Shown in pieces: positions 10,887-23,798 of a stretch of 45,803 nucleotides of DNA. This DNA is from Tieghemiomyces parasiticus (Eukaryota > Kickxellomycota > Dimargaritomycetes > Dimargaritales > Dimargaritaceae): positions 1-45,803 of the forward strand of contig JANBPT010000308.1 of NCBI GenBank assembly GCA_027575765.1, read 5' to 3'. Below the pieces are notes generated by a model. The model saw only the letters and a program-made list of their open reading frames with translations. It had not been told where the DNA came from and made no database searches. Position 1 is the first letter of the stretch. Every line of letters starts with the position of its first letter. The position numbers and the translations under genes were made by a program.

Positions 10887-13800
10887 ATGAGCAACGCCAA
10901 CCGTAAGGGTAAGGCCCGGGCCAAGGGCAACCCGCAGTCGGCCAGTAGTAGGTGAGTATACTTGTCCCCAGAATTTGGCCCCAGACAGTCCTTCTGGACC
11001 CGAATCACTTCGTTTCCACTCGGGAGGCGAAGGCACTAGGGTGGCTCGCCCAACCCAGTTCCGGGCGTTGACCGTTGTCTCGCCAATAGGAGGCCCATTT
11101 CTAACTTCTCGCCCTTACCCCTCACATGCCTACGGTATGGCTCATGGTCACGTCTCGTCAGTCGGATCGCCGATTTGGTCGACCCCAGTGCCGTCAACCT
11201 CTTCCGGGCCAATCCGGCGTTGGCCTTTGACCAGCTACTTAATCAGGGCTCCAGCCAGACGAGCCTGCCCACGGTAGCCTCCTCACGCTCCTATCCAGGA
11301 TCCTACACGACGAGCGCCAAGGTCTCCGACGGCGGTACAACAGCGTCCTACGACCCGTTGGCCTCGGCCTACCACATGGACGGCGAGCTGGCCCTTCTCC
11401 TTAAGAAGCTCACAAAGCGCCACCCGGCCAGTCGGATCAAGGCACTCGAGGAGTTGCGGGACTACATTAATGCGGCACCCGTCGAAAAATTGGAACCTCT
11501 GACTGCTGCCTGGGTAAGTGTACCAAACCATAGACCGCTCATGTAGAATAGGTCGGGGCCGTTAGCTTCAGGCTCGTTCGGCAGCGTCGAAAGGCATACC
11601 AGGAACAGAAGCGCTACCTAAGTTCGTACCCCCAGTTTTTCTATAAGCAAATTCATCAGCCTCTTATTATGCCTCTCCGTACCGATGCTACCCACTTCCA
11701 GCCCCGCCTCTACGAGAAGAACACGATCGAAATTGACCGCCGCCTGCGCATTATGGCCAACCAGGTCAACGCCGCCCTCGTCGCTCGCCTGGAACGCCGT
11801 ATCGCTACGGCTTTACCCACTTTGTTGCCCTTCTGGCTACTTTCCTTCTTCGATCCCGCCCCTGAGGCCGCCCAGAGCGCCCGTGCTGCCTTCGAGATCC
11901 TATTCAAGCCGGACAAACGCGCCAAGGCCCTCCACCATTACGCCGACACCGTCCTGGACTTTGTTGCCCGCAACTTGAGCCAGTGTACCCCGGATACCTT
12001 GGTTGATGCCGACGCTATGAGTGCCGAGGACCGGCAGGTGGTATTCGAACGCTACGTCGCCGCGTCGTTCCGATTGTGGGCCTATTTGCTCGGTAAGTGT
12101 AATATGATGCCATGCTACTATCTTCTCCATACGCGCTGGACTAGGGTAGCCTTGCAGGCCTGCCCCTTCATACATGAGTGATCAGCCTACATTCCCTCCG
12201 CTAGGGGGAGGTATGATGGTTATCTCTGGAACCGGGCGGCGTGGACCTACCGCTAATATTCCGGGCCAAGTCATGGTAATATTAACAGACGGGAGGGGGC
12301 TACGGCTGCACACCTGGTGTTGCGTCGCCAGGTGCGCTCGTTTACTTGAGTCCGTTGGATGGGATGATGCTGCCGTGGAGAGGGTGCATGAGGCCGACTA
12401 GAACCCCTTGTGCAGCACCACTCTCAACAAGCCGGAGCAGTTGTATTGGACGTGGCAGCCCTCCAAAAAAAGCGAGACCAGCATACGGCTGAACGTTACT
12501 AAATGGCCGACTGTGTACTGTAGAACCCGGACCTCAAACCACCGCCACCCATGGGCAAGCGGAGGAGATTTTGCGCGCCGTGGGCTACGAAAGGTCGCAC
12601 GTGCGCTCTGTACAAGTCTAACGACCTCGGCGTGTTAAAGGGGAGGCGAAGCGGAGGGCTGCCACCCCAAGGCGAGAAGATGGCGAACTCATTGGTTGCC
12701 TCACTATACCCACAACCGACTCTTTGTTGATGTTAGGGCGTATAATCTTACTGACATTCGAACTGACACCAACTTTGCTACCCATTTTCTACATTTCACC
12801 GACCCTGCATTTACTTCCTGGTCACTTTTTTCGCGCTGTCTACCTATTTTAACGGACACTATAGACGAGCTACCAGACGACACTTTTGCGAACCACGCCG
12901 AGGCATGCCATCGGATACTAGCCAATCCAGACGTCTGGCAACGCTTTCAGCATCCCTCACCGGTTATCCGTCGCGCCGCGTACGCCACCCTCACCCAATT
13001 CCTACAGAGGCGACCAGGTAAGTTCCGTGACCCTCTATTACATTTCCCCCCCTCGTCCATGCCAGGAAATTGTCGGTAGTAGTAGCCATTCCAGTGCCAC
13101 GCCCAGGCTTTTCCGTGGGACATGCGGTGTAATTGTACATTGGGCTGACCACTATTCCCTATTTTCGCCCTCGCTCTAACTATCCATGCACTCCAGAACT
13201 GCTTGAGGAATACCAGCGGCTCATCGGCCACGCCTTCGTGCGTAAGGCCGTCATGGACAGGGACGTGTCGACCCACCGTGACCTCTGGGACGCCCTTCTC
13301 CTGACCACCAAACACTACCCACGCACCTGGGTTTTTGCTAATGAGAAGAAACCCGTACTCCCCAAATTGTACGACTTTATTGCCCACGGCGGGTACGGTT
13401 CGCCGCGTGCCTTGGCCGACAGCTTGTCTGTCCTGGTCCGCCTGTGGCCGAGCGAAGTCACGGACGCGAACCTGGCCGGAGTAGCTAACGGCCTCATGGG
13501 CGCCTTTACCCGAGGTGCACGTATTGTAGCCGCCCGGCCGGCCGACCTATCTGCATATGTCGCGTGTTGGTGCAATTGCCTGCCCTACTTCATCGGTAAA
13601 CTGGCCAAGGCTGGCGAGGAGCTACAGGCTGGCAGTTTGTTGGTCACCCAGACTCAACAGATCAGCCGCCTCTGCCTGCTGGATCAACCTTCTGAGGCTG
13701 GCGTCCGTGAGCTGTCGACCCTAACGGCCACTCTGGCCAAGCCGCAGTTCCCGCGCGGGTTCGCCGACATGGCCGCCAACGCCTTGGGCCGACTGGTGCT

Positions 13801-16800
13801 GGATCACCTCGCAGCGCAGGAGGAGGGAGGACTGTCCCTCCCGGAACAACAGGCCCTGCTCGAGCGCTATCTGGTCTACCTGACCAGCCTTCAGGACCGC
13901 CGCGACGAAGCCGGCCTACATGAGAAGGTCCCCGGGTTCCTGGAGGAACTCGGTTTGGCCTTCGTGCGCCGTATCGGCCCCGAGGAGGACGAGATGGTGA
14001 AAGAGGCCGACAAGATCAAAGTTGACAGGGATACGGAGGCCCTCCGCCTACTGGCTGTCGTCCTGGAACGCCGAGGCGACGACCTCATGGCCCGACCGAC
14101 TTTTACGCGTGGCGCTGAACGTGCTCTCCTTCGCCGATTAAACAAGTTCCGGATCGCCCCGCAGGATCCCAGCGCTGACCACCCTTTGTTTGCCATCCTC
14201 GCCACCTTCGCTCTGGTCCAGTGGCGTGCGGACCCTGCGGCCTCCTTGGCCGGGCTTTCCTTACCTGGCGACGATGGGTGCGGGTCGGAAGGCTCTGGCA
14301 ACGGTTCTCTGGTTCCATTTCTGGTCCATGTCCTGGACCGTATCCTAACAGGTACCAACCGGAACCGCCAGGCCGCCCTCCTAGAACCTTTCCTGGCCCA
14401 ATTGGTGCAGCGGTGGGATGCCACTACGGACCCTGGCCGGTTGGCCCCGCAGCGGAGCGCAGCCTTGGCCCAATTCCTCGATCCCATCGTGAGCGGCGGT
14501 CTCGCTCCCCTTGGCCCTACCCAAGCACCCACCGCGTGCCGGCTCCTGGCCCACTGCCTGCTTCTGGGGCCGGCCGTCCTAGACCCGAGTCTGGAGGTCG
14601 AGATTTTGCACAGCTTCGCTGCCGTTGTCGACGAGTTCACCCGGGCCCTACTATACGATACTGAACCGGTCGACATCCCCGATCCCTATCTGGTCGAATC
14701 GGTCTTACACGTCCTGCCCGACCCCCTGGCCTCCGCACGCCTGTGCGAAACCCTCCTTCGCCTTGTCCCGGAGTGCCTTCTGGTGCCCCGCATATTTGAC
14801 CTGGCGGCCCTCGATTCTACCCTCCATGCTGTGGGTAACCGGCCGGGAGTCACGGACGGGACCTTGTACGCGCAGCTCTGCGCCACGTCGGAACTGGCGG
14901 AACGGTGCCGGCAGCGTCTCGTGGCCACCTGCGGTCACACGGACGACGGCCAGCTTCAGGATCTGTTGAGTACACTCCGTACGGGGCTCACCAACCACCT
15001 GCACGAACTGCTGTGGGACCCGGCCACCACCGCTAACCCGTACGATTTGGGCGAGTACGTCCAATTCCTGGTCCGTGCCGTGTGTACTGACGAGACCGAA
15101 CGGCAGCTCGTCCTGCATACCATCCTCCACCGTCCGTCAGACTGGTCCGCTATCCTCCGCGACTGCTTTACGCGCGTGCCCAACGCCGCCGTGGAACTTC
15201 ATCCGTTCGCCTGCATGGACAGCTACCTATGCGGCCACCGGTCGCTGCTCACCCCGGCTACGCTCGATGCCCCGGCCCCCGCCGAATCGGCAGCGAACGA
15301 GCTGCCGTGGGTGCGCCTGGTTATCGTCACATCGGAGTTGGCCCGCCAACTCGGGATCACCCGGATACTCTTCAGTCCTTGCCCGCAGGCCGCCGCGTCC
15401 GTCCCAAGCGATCGACATGGGGACGATGGTGCGGAGAACAGCTCCTGTGGAACTGGTGACTGCCAGATCAATGGGAACGAGACCACGCCGCACCGCTTAC
15501 TACCGACCCGCCTATGGATCGTGCACGCCTGGCTCCTGGGCTGGGTCGTCAATCAGGACGAGGAGCTCAGCTACCCGTCCGCCATGCGCAGCTTCCCCTC
15601 GGTCGACACGTCGGACGGCCCGTGGTCGGATCTGCTGAGTAAGCTGCTCACCACCTTCATGCACTACTTGCTTCGCCACGCTGTGTTTCCCGCTACCCGT
15701 GGTGACTCAGGAACCTACTGCCGCGCCGACCCCAAGCGGATGCGTCCCGAAGCCTTATTCGCCTTCACGCACTCCGCCCCGGAATCGTCGCCTGACCGCG
15801 CCTCCGTCACGGGGCCCGAGGACGCTCTCAGCGCCCTATCATTCCGTACCGTCCAGGCCTTCTACCATCGGTCAGCCACCCTGCACCTACGCACCCTGAC
15901 CGCATTGTGGCGTTATGCCTGCGGTGAGGTTATGGGGAGCAACCCCTGGAAGCCCGATAGCCCCGTGGTGGCCAACCCAACCCGCAGCCGCGTATCGTTT
16001 AACCCTACGGTGGAAGACGACGGACAAGTCCGCGCTCTCGAGGCCTGGCTCCGCGAGGTGGCCGCCCAGTTTGACCGCCGACTCGACCCCTACGTGTACC
16101 TGGCACTCATCCAGGGATTCCCTACCACCAAGCCCCAGGCCGCCGCAATTGCCCCCGCCGTCTCCGGACTGCGCCGCCGGTGTTTGGACGGCCTCCAGGC
16201 CCTCACGGCGCCTGACCAGGACCTCATGGCTACCCTGGCGGATCCGGACCTCTACGATAACCTCATTACCGGGCTGGCCGCCGTGGTGTATCTACTCGGC
16301 ACCACCGTACGTCGTGAGGCCTACGAAACGTCCAACCTCCTACGCTTGCACCGCGGCGGCAACGCCGATTTTCAACGTGACTTGACAGACGTCTACGCCG
16401 TCTTGGCCGCCCTGGGCACGACCACCCAGACGATTGCCGACGGCCTGGCCGCCGACTATGCAGCCTTAGATGCGGAAGGTGACGCCGCCGCACTGGACTG
16501 GATCCGCACGCGAGCCGGGCGCCTGCTTCTGGTCACCGTCCAGTGTACTAAGCTAGCGTATCCGTTCCTTCGCCACCTCGGGGCCGACTCGACCGAACTT
16601 GTGTCGTACCTTTGCCACCTGCTTGGCCGGTGGCTATGCTTCACCCCGGAGCAGTTTGGCCTGGCTTCCGCTGCGGACGGACCTTCCCACTTCGTCAGTG
16701 GCCTATTGCGCGACCTTTGGGGCCAGGGCGTATTCCTCACCCACCTGCTCCTGGGTCGCCTGGAACATAACCTTGGGTATGTGGCGGGCCACCGGCTACC

Positions 16801-18145
16801 GTTGCCCTCAGGCCTAAGCGACCTATTGCAGCTCCAGTGGGATTATTTTCTCGACCAGCCCCTGGCTGCCGCAGGCGAGGACACTACCGTCGACCGCGAG
16901 TTTATGAACTCCGCCAGTCAGCTCTCTGTGACCGCCCTTCGGCTGGGGGTGCTGGCGCGCCCGCAACTGGACGCGTGTTTGGCCCGTATGGATGCCACCA
17001 ACGGTAAGCTTATCGCCCACCTCTACTTTATCTCCCGTATTGCCGTGAAGGATACACCTATGGACGCCGGCGGCCCACCCGTCCTGGCCGCCCTGCGACG
17101 CTGGGACCCTATGGCCTGTCGGTTGATGCGGGAGCGTCGTTACGTTGACTCGACTGACGGCCGGGATCTCGACCCCGACTTCAGCCTGTTTCGGAATCTG
17201 GTTCTGTACAATTTATTCCTGACCGTGCTGGATCAGAACACAGCCACCGGCATGCCGGCGGGTACGGGTAGTGGTAGCGCTGTTTCCCTAGTCGAAGTGC
17301 CTACGCAAGCCGAGAATCGTGGCCTGTTTTTACGCCGGCTCGATCCAGCCTCCCGCGGCATCCTCGACATGTGCCTCGATACTCTGCGCAGACTACTTAC
17401 CCTAACCTTCGAGGATGGTAGGTCTGGAGCCCGGCCGTTTCCGCTGTCGCCCTGGGACCCAGCCACGTTTTACCTCTCAGAATTTGACGGGGGTCGTACC
17501 CTAAGCTACTCATTGTACGCGTCACACCTGCTGTACCGCTCGCTGCGCCTATTCCCGACGTTCGTTCGCCTATGGTGGGAGAACATGGTGGATCGCGGGG
17601 ACCAGCAAGCCATCAAGGCATTCGTGGCCATGCACTACAGCCCGGCGCTGATCCAGGAGGAGCTTGAGCGTGTGGACCATGATCCACGCATCATGGCCGT
17701 GATGGCCAAGTATGATAATCTCAAGGTACGCACTAACCGACACACCGGGACGTGTACGCTCCGGTTCCTGCAAGAGGACGTGACGGTCGAGCTCGTGTTT
17801 CGATTGCCCACGGCCTATCCACTACAAACGCCCGAGATTGAGTGCCAACAGCGGTCGGTAATCACCGAACCTCGCTGGCGCGGTTGGACGCTCACCAACC
17901 ACGCACTTGCCCTCCAAAACGCCCGGTTCGCCGACCAGGTGTACCACTTTGCCCACAATATCGCGTACATGTTTGAAGGCGTCGAGGAGTGCTACATTTG
18001 TTTCTCGGTTGTGTGTATCCGTGAGAAGGTCCTGCCGAACCGGCCATGCAGCACGTGCCACAAAAAGTTCCACTCGGCGTGCTTGGAGAAGTGGTTCCGC
18101 CAGAGTCGGAACCGCAACTGTCCAATGTGTCGGAGTGAGATGTAG
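10887..18145 (+). CDS. LTN1: E3 ubiquitin-protein ligase listerin (ribosome quality control)
   Basis: Five exons: 10887-10951, 11162-11513, 11702-12092, 12865-13017 and 13197-18145. All junctions keep frame and give 1969 aa (human about 1766). Ltn1 binds the 60S subunit carrying a stalled peptidyl-tRNA and ubiquitinates the nascent chain. The N-terminus has the listerin pattern: a basic start, then SRIKALEELRDYI, WPRLYEKNTIEIDRRLR and LWDALL...FANEKKPVLPKLYDFI. The middle is long HEAT-like helical repeat. The C-terminus has the RWD region (FRLPTAYPLQTPEIE, GVEECYICFSVV) and a RING-variant domain with ligands C1919, C1922, C1938, C1941, H1946, C1949, C1962 and C1965. The third intron is 772 nt, against 179-210 nt for the others. 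The alignment across it (AYLLG/DELPDD) leaves no room for a missed exon. Confidence 0.95.
12093..12864 (+). other. Oversized intron in LTN1
   Basis: 772-nt intron with a GTAAGT donor at 12093. The branch-like TTTTAAC sits just before the acceptor CACTATAG (ending 12864). Phase 1 joins the split codon to Asp, and the residue count between flanking conserved blocks equals that of human listerin within one residue. Short open frames inside (12174-12401, 12408-12638) show no domain. Its extra length is unexplained; no mariner or LTR sequence from elsewhere in the window was recognised in it. Confidence 0.75.
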
Positions 18146-21100
18146 AAGGGGGATAGACACACTGCTGGGCACAGCGGCGTGATGAAGATGGGTTTTATCT
18201 TCCAGGTGGTGCTTACTTGATACCACTAGCCATTAGGCTGGTTTTTAATCAACCCACAATATAATCATGGTATTGGAATGCCTACATTACAGTTTTATTT
18301 TATGGCATGGCCGTAGTAAAGCCATAGGTCTAGCGGGGCAATTTTCAAGCCGCTGCTTCTGAATGGAACAGCGCCCGCGGATCTGGAATCAAGCAGCCCC
18401 TCCCCCGCGCGCGTGCTGTCTAGGTCTGGAAGACTTGCAACCTTCGTCATCCGGGTGATAGCAGCCTTCATCCTTCCCGCCATTCATTCCGACTCGAGCA
18501 CAGCCCCACTCTTCCATGATTGAGTGGCCAGTGCCTAATCCCTTAGCTACGCCTGGCGATATCTTGTCACCCTGTAGTTTACGTATATGAGATGTAGTGG
18601 GCAATGTATATATAGCCCCCCATTACTATTTGACCTAATTGCCTCTCGATCACCCACCGAATGGGTACCATCTCTCTTTGTCTCTGTGCCCCTCACTCGG
18701 GCATCACACCGCTGAAGGAATGACGACCCTTTTCAATACTAAAATTTGCCGATCCAGGTCGACGAGAGCCAACTTCAAATACAGCGAATGTGGGAACTGT
18801 GATTAAACACTCTGTTGGCCAGCCGCTGGAAAAGAGGGGAAGGGCGGGTCATCCAAACTGTCGTTTCTAGTTTTTCCTGCTATTGGTCCCCGTTGCCGGC
18901 TTTCGTCCCCTTCACACTTCCGTCGCTTCTCTAACAATATGTGGTGCTTACTATTCGCTCTCTCACTGAGGCTGTTAACATTTTTTGAAAACGACTCACC
19001 TGACCAATACATCAATTATGGTTGACTAAATAAAGATCCTCCACAGAGACTTTGTGGAATGAGAGTAGCCGACTGGGATAGATCCCCCAGTTGTTTCATG
19101 TAAGACTCCTTACCGATGTATACATTCGCTATACTGATCCTCTTAAACCGGATCGAAATTTAGCCTGACGGCAGCCGATGTCGATGCGCCTTTCCTGCCT
19201 TTTTCATCGATTGCGAGAGTATGCCGGCCACTCCCTACAGAAAGGCACAAAAATAATGGCAGGTGGGAAGGTAATGTGCCTTGACGCCTCCTCTCCTCTT
19301 TCTGGCTGGTGGGTTTACGACAGGCCTGGGAATTTTGAAGACATCAAGGATTATCATGGCGGAAATACCAATTGCCGACGGATTCACGTCCAATAAGTCA
19401 GGTCCGCGATTCACCAAGGTAGTTGGTCTGGCCTCCCTTCCCTATGCCTAATCGTCTTCTTCTGCCAAGACCTAAGCAGCGAAATGGGTATTAGGTTTAG
19501 GAGGATGCCAAGATTAAATACACGCGAAAGCGTAATATAAAACATATAAAAGAGGGTGAAAATCCTCCGAATTGTAGGCGGAGGGTGCGCAGTGAGGACA
19601 AGAAAGCCTAATTCGAAACGGAAGAGATTAATGAAGGGTGGGGAATAATGTGAGGCCCTTGGTTTTTCGCCTCTGCATTGGAGGTTGGATTGTGTGGACA
19701 AGATTGATTATTCCCTCCTTGGATAAAAAGAGTTTATTTTTACTTTGCACTGTAGGACAGGTAGCTCACTCACGGCCCTTCTCGTTCAGTATCTTTACTT
19801 CTTAGCAAATTCTGCCTTTAGGCTTTCCGCTTTTAACCATTGGTGTATGAGCTTTTCAGGTGGGAATCTATACCGAAAATAACTGGCACCTGGCTAGCCA
19901 GCTAAAATGACAGTAGCGAATAGGTTCTCGTTTTCAAATTTAGGAGTTTATATGATACTAAGCCTCCATAAAGAAGCAACAGTATATGTATGGACTATTG
20001 ACAGACGCATGCCATACGGCCGTTGAATTATAAGCATATGGCCTCTGGTATATGTTAGCACCTCCTACACGCTGCATCCTTTAGCCTTCTAAATCAAAAT
20101 GCTGGTGTTTTTTAAAACCAGCAGATGGTATACAGAAACCGGTCCACAGGGCCGTCGTTAAAAAGATACACCGATAGGGTCTCAGCGTTAGCCGTCACCA
20201 TTGACAGTATACACAATTCGGTATCTATTTTTTAGCCGAATCCCTGCCGATTTTGACGTGGCATGGGCACGGATATTTTCCTGGCACCTTGCCGCCAATC
20301 TTTCTAAATAACGTAGGCCAGACTAGGGAAGTCGTTGTTATTCACATGACACTTATTAGACCTGAGATCAGTTACTCCATTGCACCCGACCAGCTGGATC
20401 AAGGGGCAAGAAGGGGACGGCCCCGCTACGCACGGCTCTGCCACTCGGGCCAGGCAGCGCTCTTAATACACGAGCCTTGCTAGCGTCCGACTACTACCAA
20501 ACAAGCTCTTGGTAATCGGGAGGACCAATGCAATGATCGGCAAGCTGTTTATCACTGACCAGAAGGAAATCAGGGGAGGAGAGGATGAATTCGTTGAGAG
20601 CCGGAAAACGACATTGCAGCGAATTGGGGCGGTCGGGTAGGTGTACACACCACATCCGTCGTGGCGACGTGCTGCGAGTCACCAATTAGGTTTCGTCTCC
20701 CCCCCCTGTCATTTCCCTTCAATCCGTTTCCACGCTCTGGAGTGGCACGGCGGCCTAGGTGACAACCTGCCAACCAGTTGATCCCAATCTTAGGAGAGCA
20801 ATAGGGAGGGATGGAGGGGGGGGGGGAGGAAGTGACAGGTAGTATGGAAAATAGAGCAGCAAAGGGTAGGTGCCGCGAGGAATGCAGTGGCACCTTGTCA
20901 ATCTTCAGTGTTAACATGCAACGCATGTCCCTGGTTAGTGGATTGGTATCCGTTAGACGAGTGTTCAGTCCTAAAGCTGCCTGATGTATCGAAATGGTTC
21001 TAACCTGCCCCTCCGACCTGCAGCATACAGAAACTCCCCCCCTCCGAGTTACCGCGCCAGTCCCACTACTATCTGTGACCTTACGCCCTATTTAGATTGG

Positions 21101-23798
21101 TACCCATCTAGCCAGTCCTTGTGACGACTCTGCAGAAGCACCAGATAAATTGCGCTACACAGTTGGGTTTTAGTACGTGGGCACACCAGCAGATAGACGA
21201 CGGGGAGTAGTCGAGGTGACACATTACCCACTAGGTAGATTTTATTCGCCGCTGGTATCCTGCGAGTGGAGAATGCTGGGGGAACTGGTGGCTACCATCG
21301 ATGAAGAGATGTGGAGGGGCCTAGAACGATATTCCTAATGTAATCTGTATACAATCTGACTGGGGGTAGATTTGGTGTGCTATGCAGCGGAGGCGGGGTG
21401 GGAAACGAAGGGTGTCTGGTTAACTCGCCTCTTTTCGCTTCTTGGACGGCGATACTACATCGGCTGGACAGAGAGTGTCGAGTGTCACTAATGGTCTACT
21501 GCGATTAAGGAAGTAGAGGCATTGAAATTCCTGGCGTGGTAAACCAGACCCTTATCCGCCTCTATTCGATGAAATGACTGCCAGTGAAACTGCGGCCGCC
21601 ACGCAGATGCGTAGCTATGCTCCAGAGCTACGGGAAAGTGTACACCACGCCAGTATCACTGCACCACGAAGTACTAATCCAGGATCGGCCAGCAACTTCC
21701 ATAGCTGTTATCGCCTCGCTTACTGGCTTAAATCAGGGGCAGCGGATTGGTTAGGATTCGTCCTCGTCGTCCATGCCGCATCTGCAGTGCATCACCAAGC
21801 CACTGCTGTCCAAGAAAAATCTGAAGTGCATGTTTCGGTGGGGTTTGCCTGTGGCATGCATAGCGACCAGCCACAGGCGGGTCCATTGGTACGTCCAGCG
21901 TGACACTGTGCCTCTTCCATTCCCCATGACGGACATAGATTGGACAGAGACGGACGCGATGCCGTTAAGTTCGGGTCCGAGTGGTGACAGTGCAGGGGGG
22001 ACGATTCCTGAATCCCTTATTTGACGTCGCCTTTGTCAGTCAGCCTAACTCTAGCAGTGCTGGGTAGCGTATTGATATCGCACCCCCTGATAACGGGTAA
22101 CCATATTCGGCAGAGTTTGGAAAGCAATGGTGGGTTAACACTTTCCAGGTTGGCCCGAAGTAGACAGCTGGAAAGCTGCATCCGACTCTCGTGTTTTTCG
22201 ATACCTTCCTCTGGCTCTGTCGCCACTGCAGCTGTATGGCGTAATGATGCGCTGCACTAGTATCATATCCGGCGAAACCTTTCGCCCGCCAACCTTACCC
22301 CCTACTTCTTCTCCCGTTACTATTGCAGTAATCGCCGGCCAGAGCTGCTAAGCCCATGCGCGGTGGCTGGTCAACCCCTTCACAGTCGGCTGCCCACTCG
22401 GGTTAGCCGGAGGCGCCGCGACCAATGTATAACACCCCTTCCCCTTCCTGCATTTCAACCCCCCGGGACGAAACTGTCGATAAGTGGTCGACAGGCTAAA
22501 AGAAGGCTTGAAAGAAAGTGGGTGGGATCGCACGACTTACCATGCGTAGGGATATCTTTTACATCCGTGGTACGCAAAGAGAAGGGAGGCCGGCGTGAGC
22601 CTCACTGTCCTATAATAACTTTGCTTTATAAACCCCGCTCTATCCGCGACCCGGTCTCTGGTATCCACATTCTTCTCGACCCGGTACTATTCTCACTCCC
22701 TTTTATATCAACGCCGTTCGTTTTATTGCACTGGAACCATCATCGTGGAACCGGTTTCCTGTCTGTGGATTCTTATAGCTTACCTGTGATCAATTCGCCA
22801 TCAGTGCTCTTAGCCTTCGCCGTCTTGATTGTCTCCTTAGGGTCCTGTCACCCGGTCGTGTCTCCATTTCGGCCATTCAGTATCTGACCTCCATTAACTA
22901 CCCCATCTGTTGGCTTTATAGCCCCTGTGAATCTATCTGACTCAGCGCTCTATAATACCCCGTACGTGCCAATTAGCAACACCTCCTCAACCCTCTGCTG
23001 GCGTCATCGGCTTACGTAGGCCAGCCCTTACATCCACCTCCGGTACTATCCGGGTACGTTGACAGGTGTCACTTGTTCACGGTAAGTGGTCTGATCGCGG
23101 CTAAAAGCCCAAGCACAGCTATCCAATGAATCTAATGTCGCCCTGCGCTTTCGCCTCACCGGCAGCAATTATAGGGCCGTTGTTAAGGTGGTCGAGGTGC
23201 TACAGTGGTGCTGCGTCTGCCCCGTGGGACTGTTCCAACGTGGTCAATCCTGTAGCCCACTTTATCGGTTGACACATTCGGCGCGACAACGTCCGATTGG
23301 ACGCATCGTTGAAATCCACCCTTCTCCGACAACGAATCGGGTGCAAGACTATGGTGTCGGAGTGGAAGGTGAGGCCATTAGTGTACCAGTGGTAGTGCGA
23401 TGCTGTTACATAAATGGCCCGTTAGGGCAAGTTCCGCCGACAGCGGTACACCCCACTGTCGCATGGCTTCGTCACACTAGTCAATCCTACCCATTTGCTT
23501 TTTCAGTGTGAAAACGCTAGTGGACAACTGCGCCAGCCGAGGACAAGTGCGGTTGTTTGCCTAACGGGCGACGGATTTTTTTTTTCACGGGTTACTTCGT
23601 TTCAGTTTTCCATATGATCTCAGGAATGAAATACACCCACCCCCATCTATCTACCACCTTAGTCTTTCATCCTCCGCTGTTCAATACATGTCCAGCGCAT
23701 TCTAGGGTCCCGGTTACTACTTTCATTTAAATTACTAACTATCTTACTCGTTTCCCCTCGTTACGCCCCCCTTACCTTTCTATACTGTCTCCTGCACC
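18146..23798. other. Long intergenic region without recognised genes
   Basis: About 5.65 kb. I found no gene, tRNA or transposon remnant I can support. Open frames are short (up to 174 codons at 22363-22887) and differ in composition from the real genes. Notable tracts are an 11-G run at 20816-20826 and a C/T-rich stretch at about 23590-23798 that is probably the leader of the gene at 23799. Confidence 0.5.
20816..20826 (+). repeat. Homopolymeric G run
   Basis: Eleven consecutive G on the plus strand within a purine-rich patch of the long spacer. Prone to length variation and sequencing error; no function is inferred. Confidence 0.7.

Noticed and set aside
12361..12800. Possible C/D-box snoRNA in the large LTN1 intron (GATGATG and CTGA motifs)
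   Set aside because: The C-box-like motif misses the consensus, the terminal stem is absent, and such short motifs are frequent by chance.
13891..14676. 261-codon minus-strand frame inside LTN1
   Set aside because: Antisense shadow of a GC-rich listerin exon; the sense frame is uninterrupted and conserved.
22363..22887. 174-codon open frame in the long spacer
   Set aside because: Ser/Pro/Leu-rich translation of a pyrimidine-rich tract; no conserved motif.
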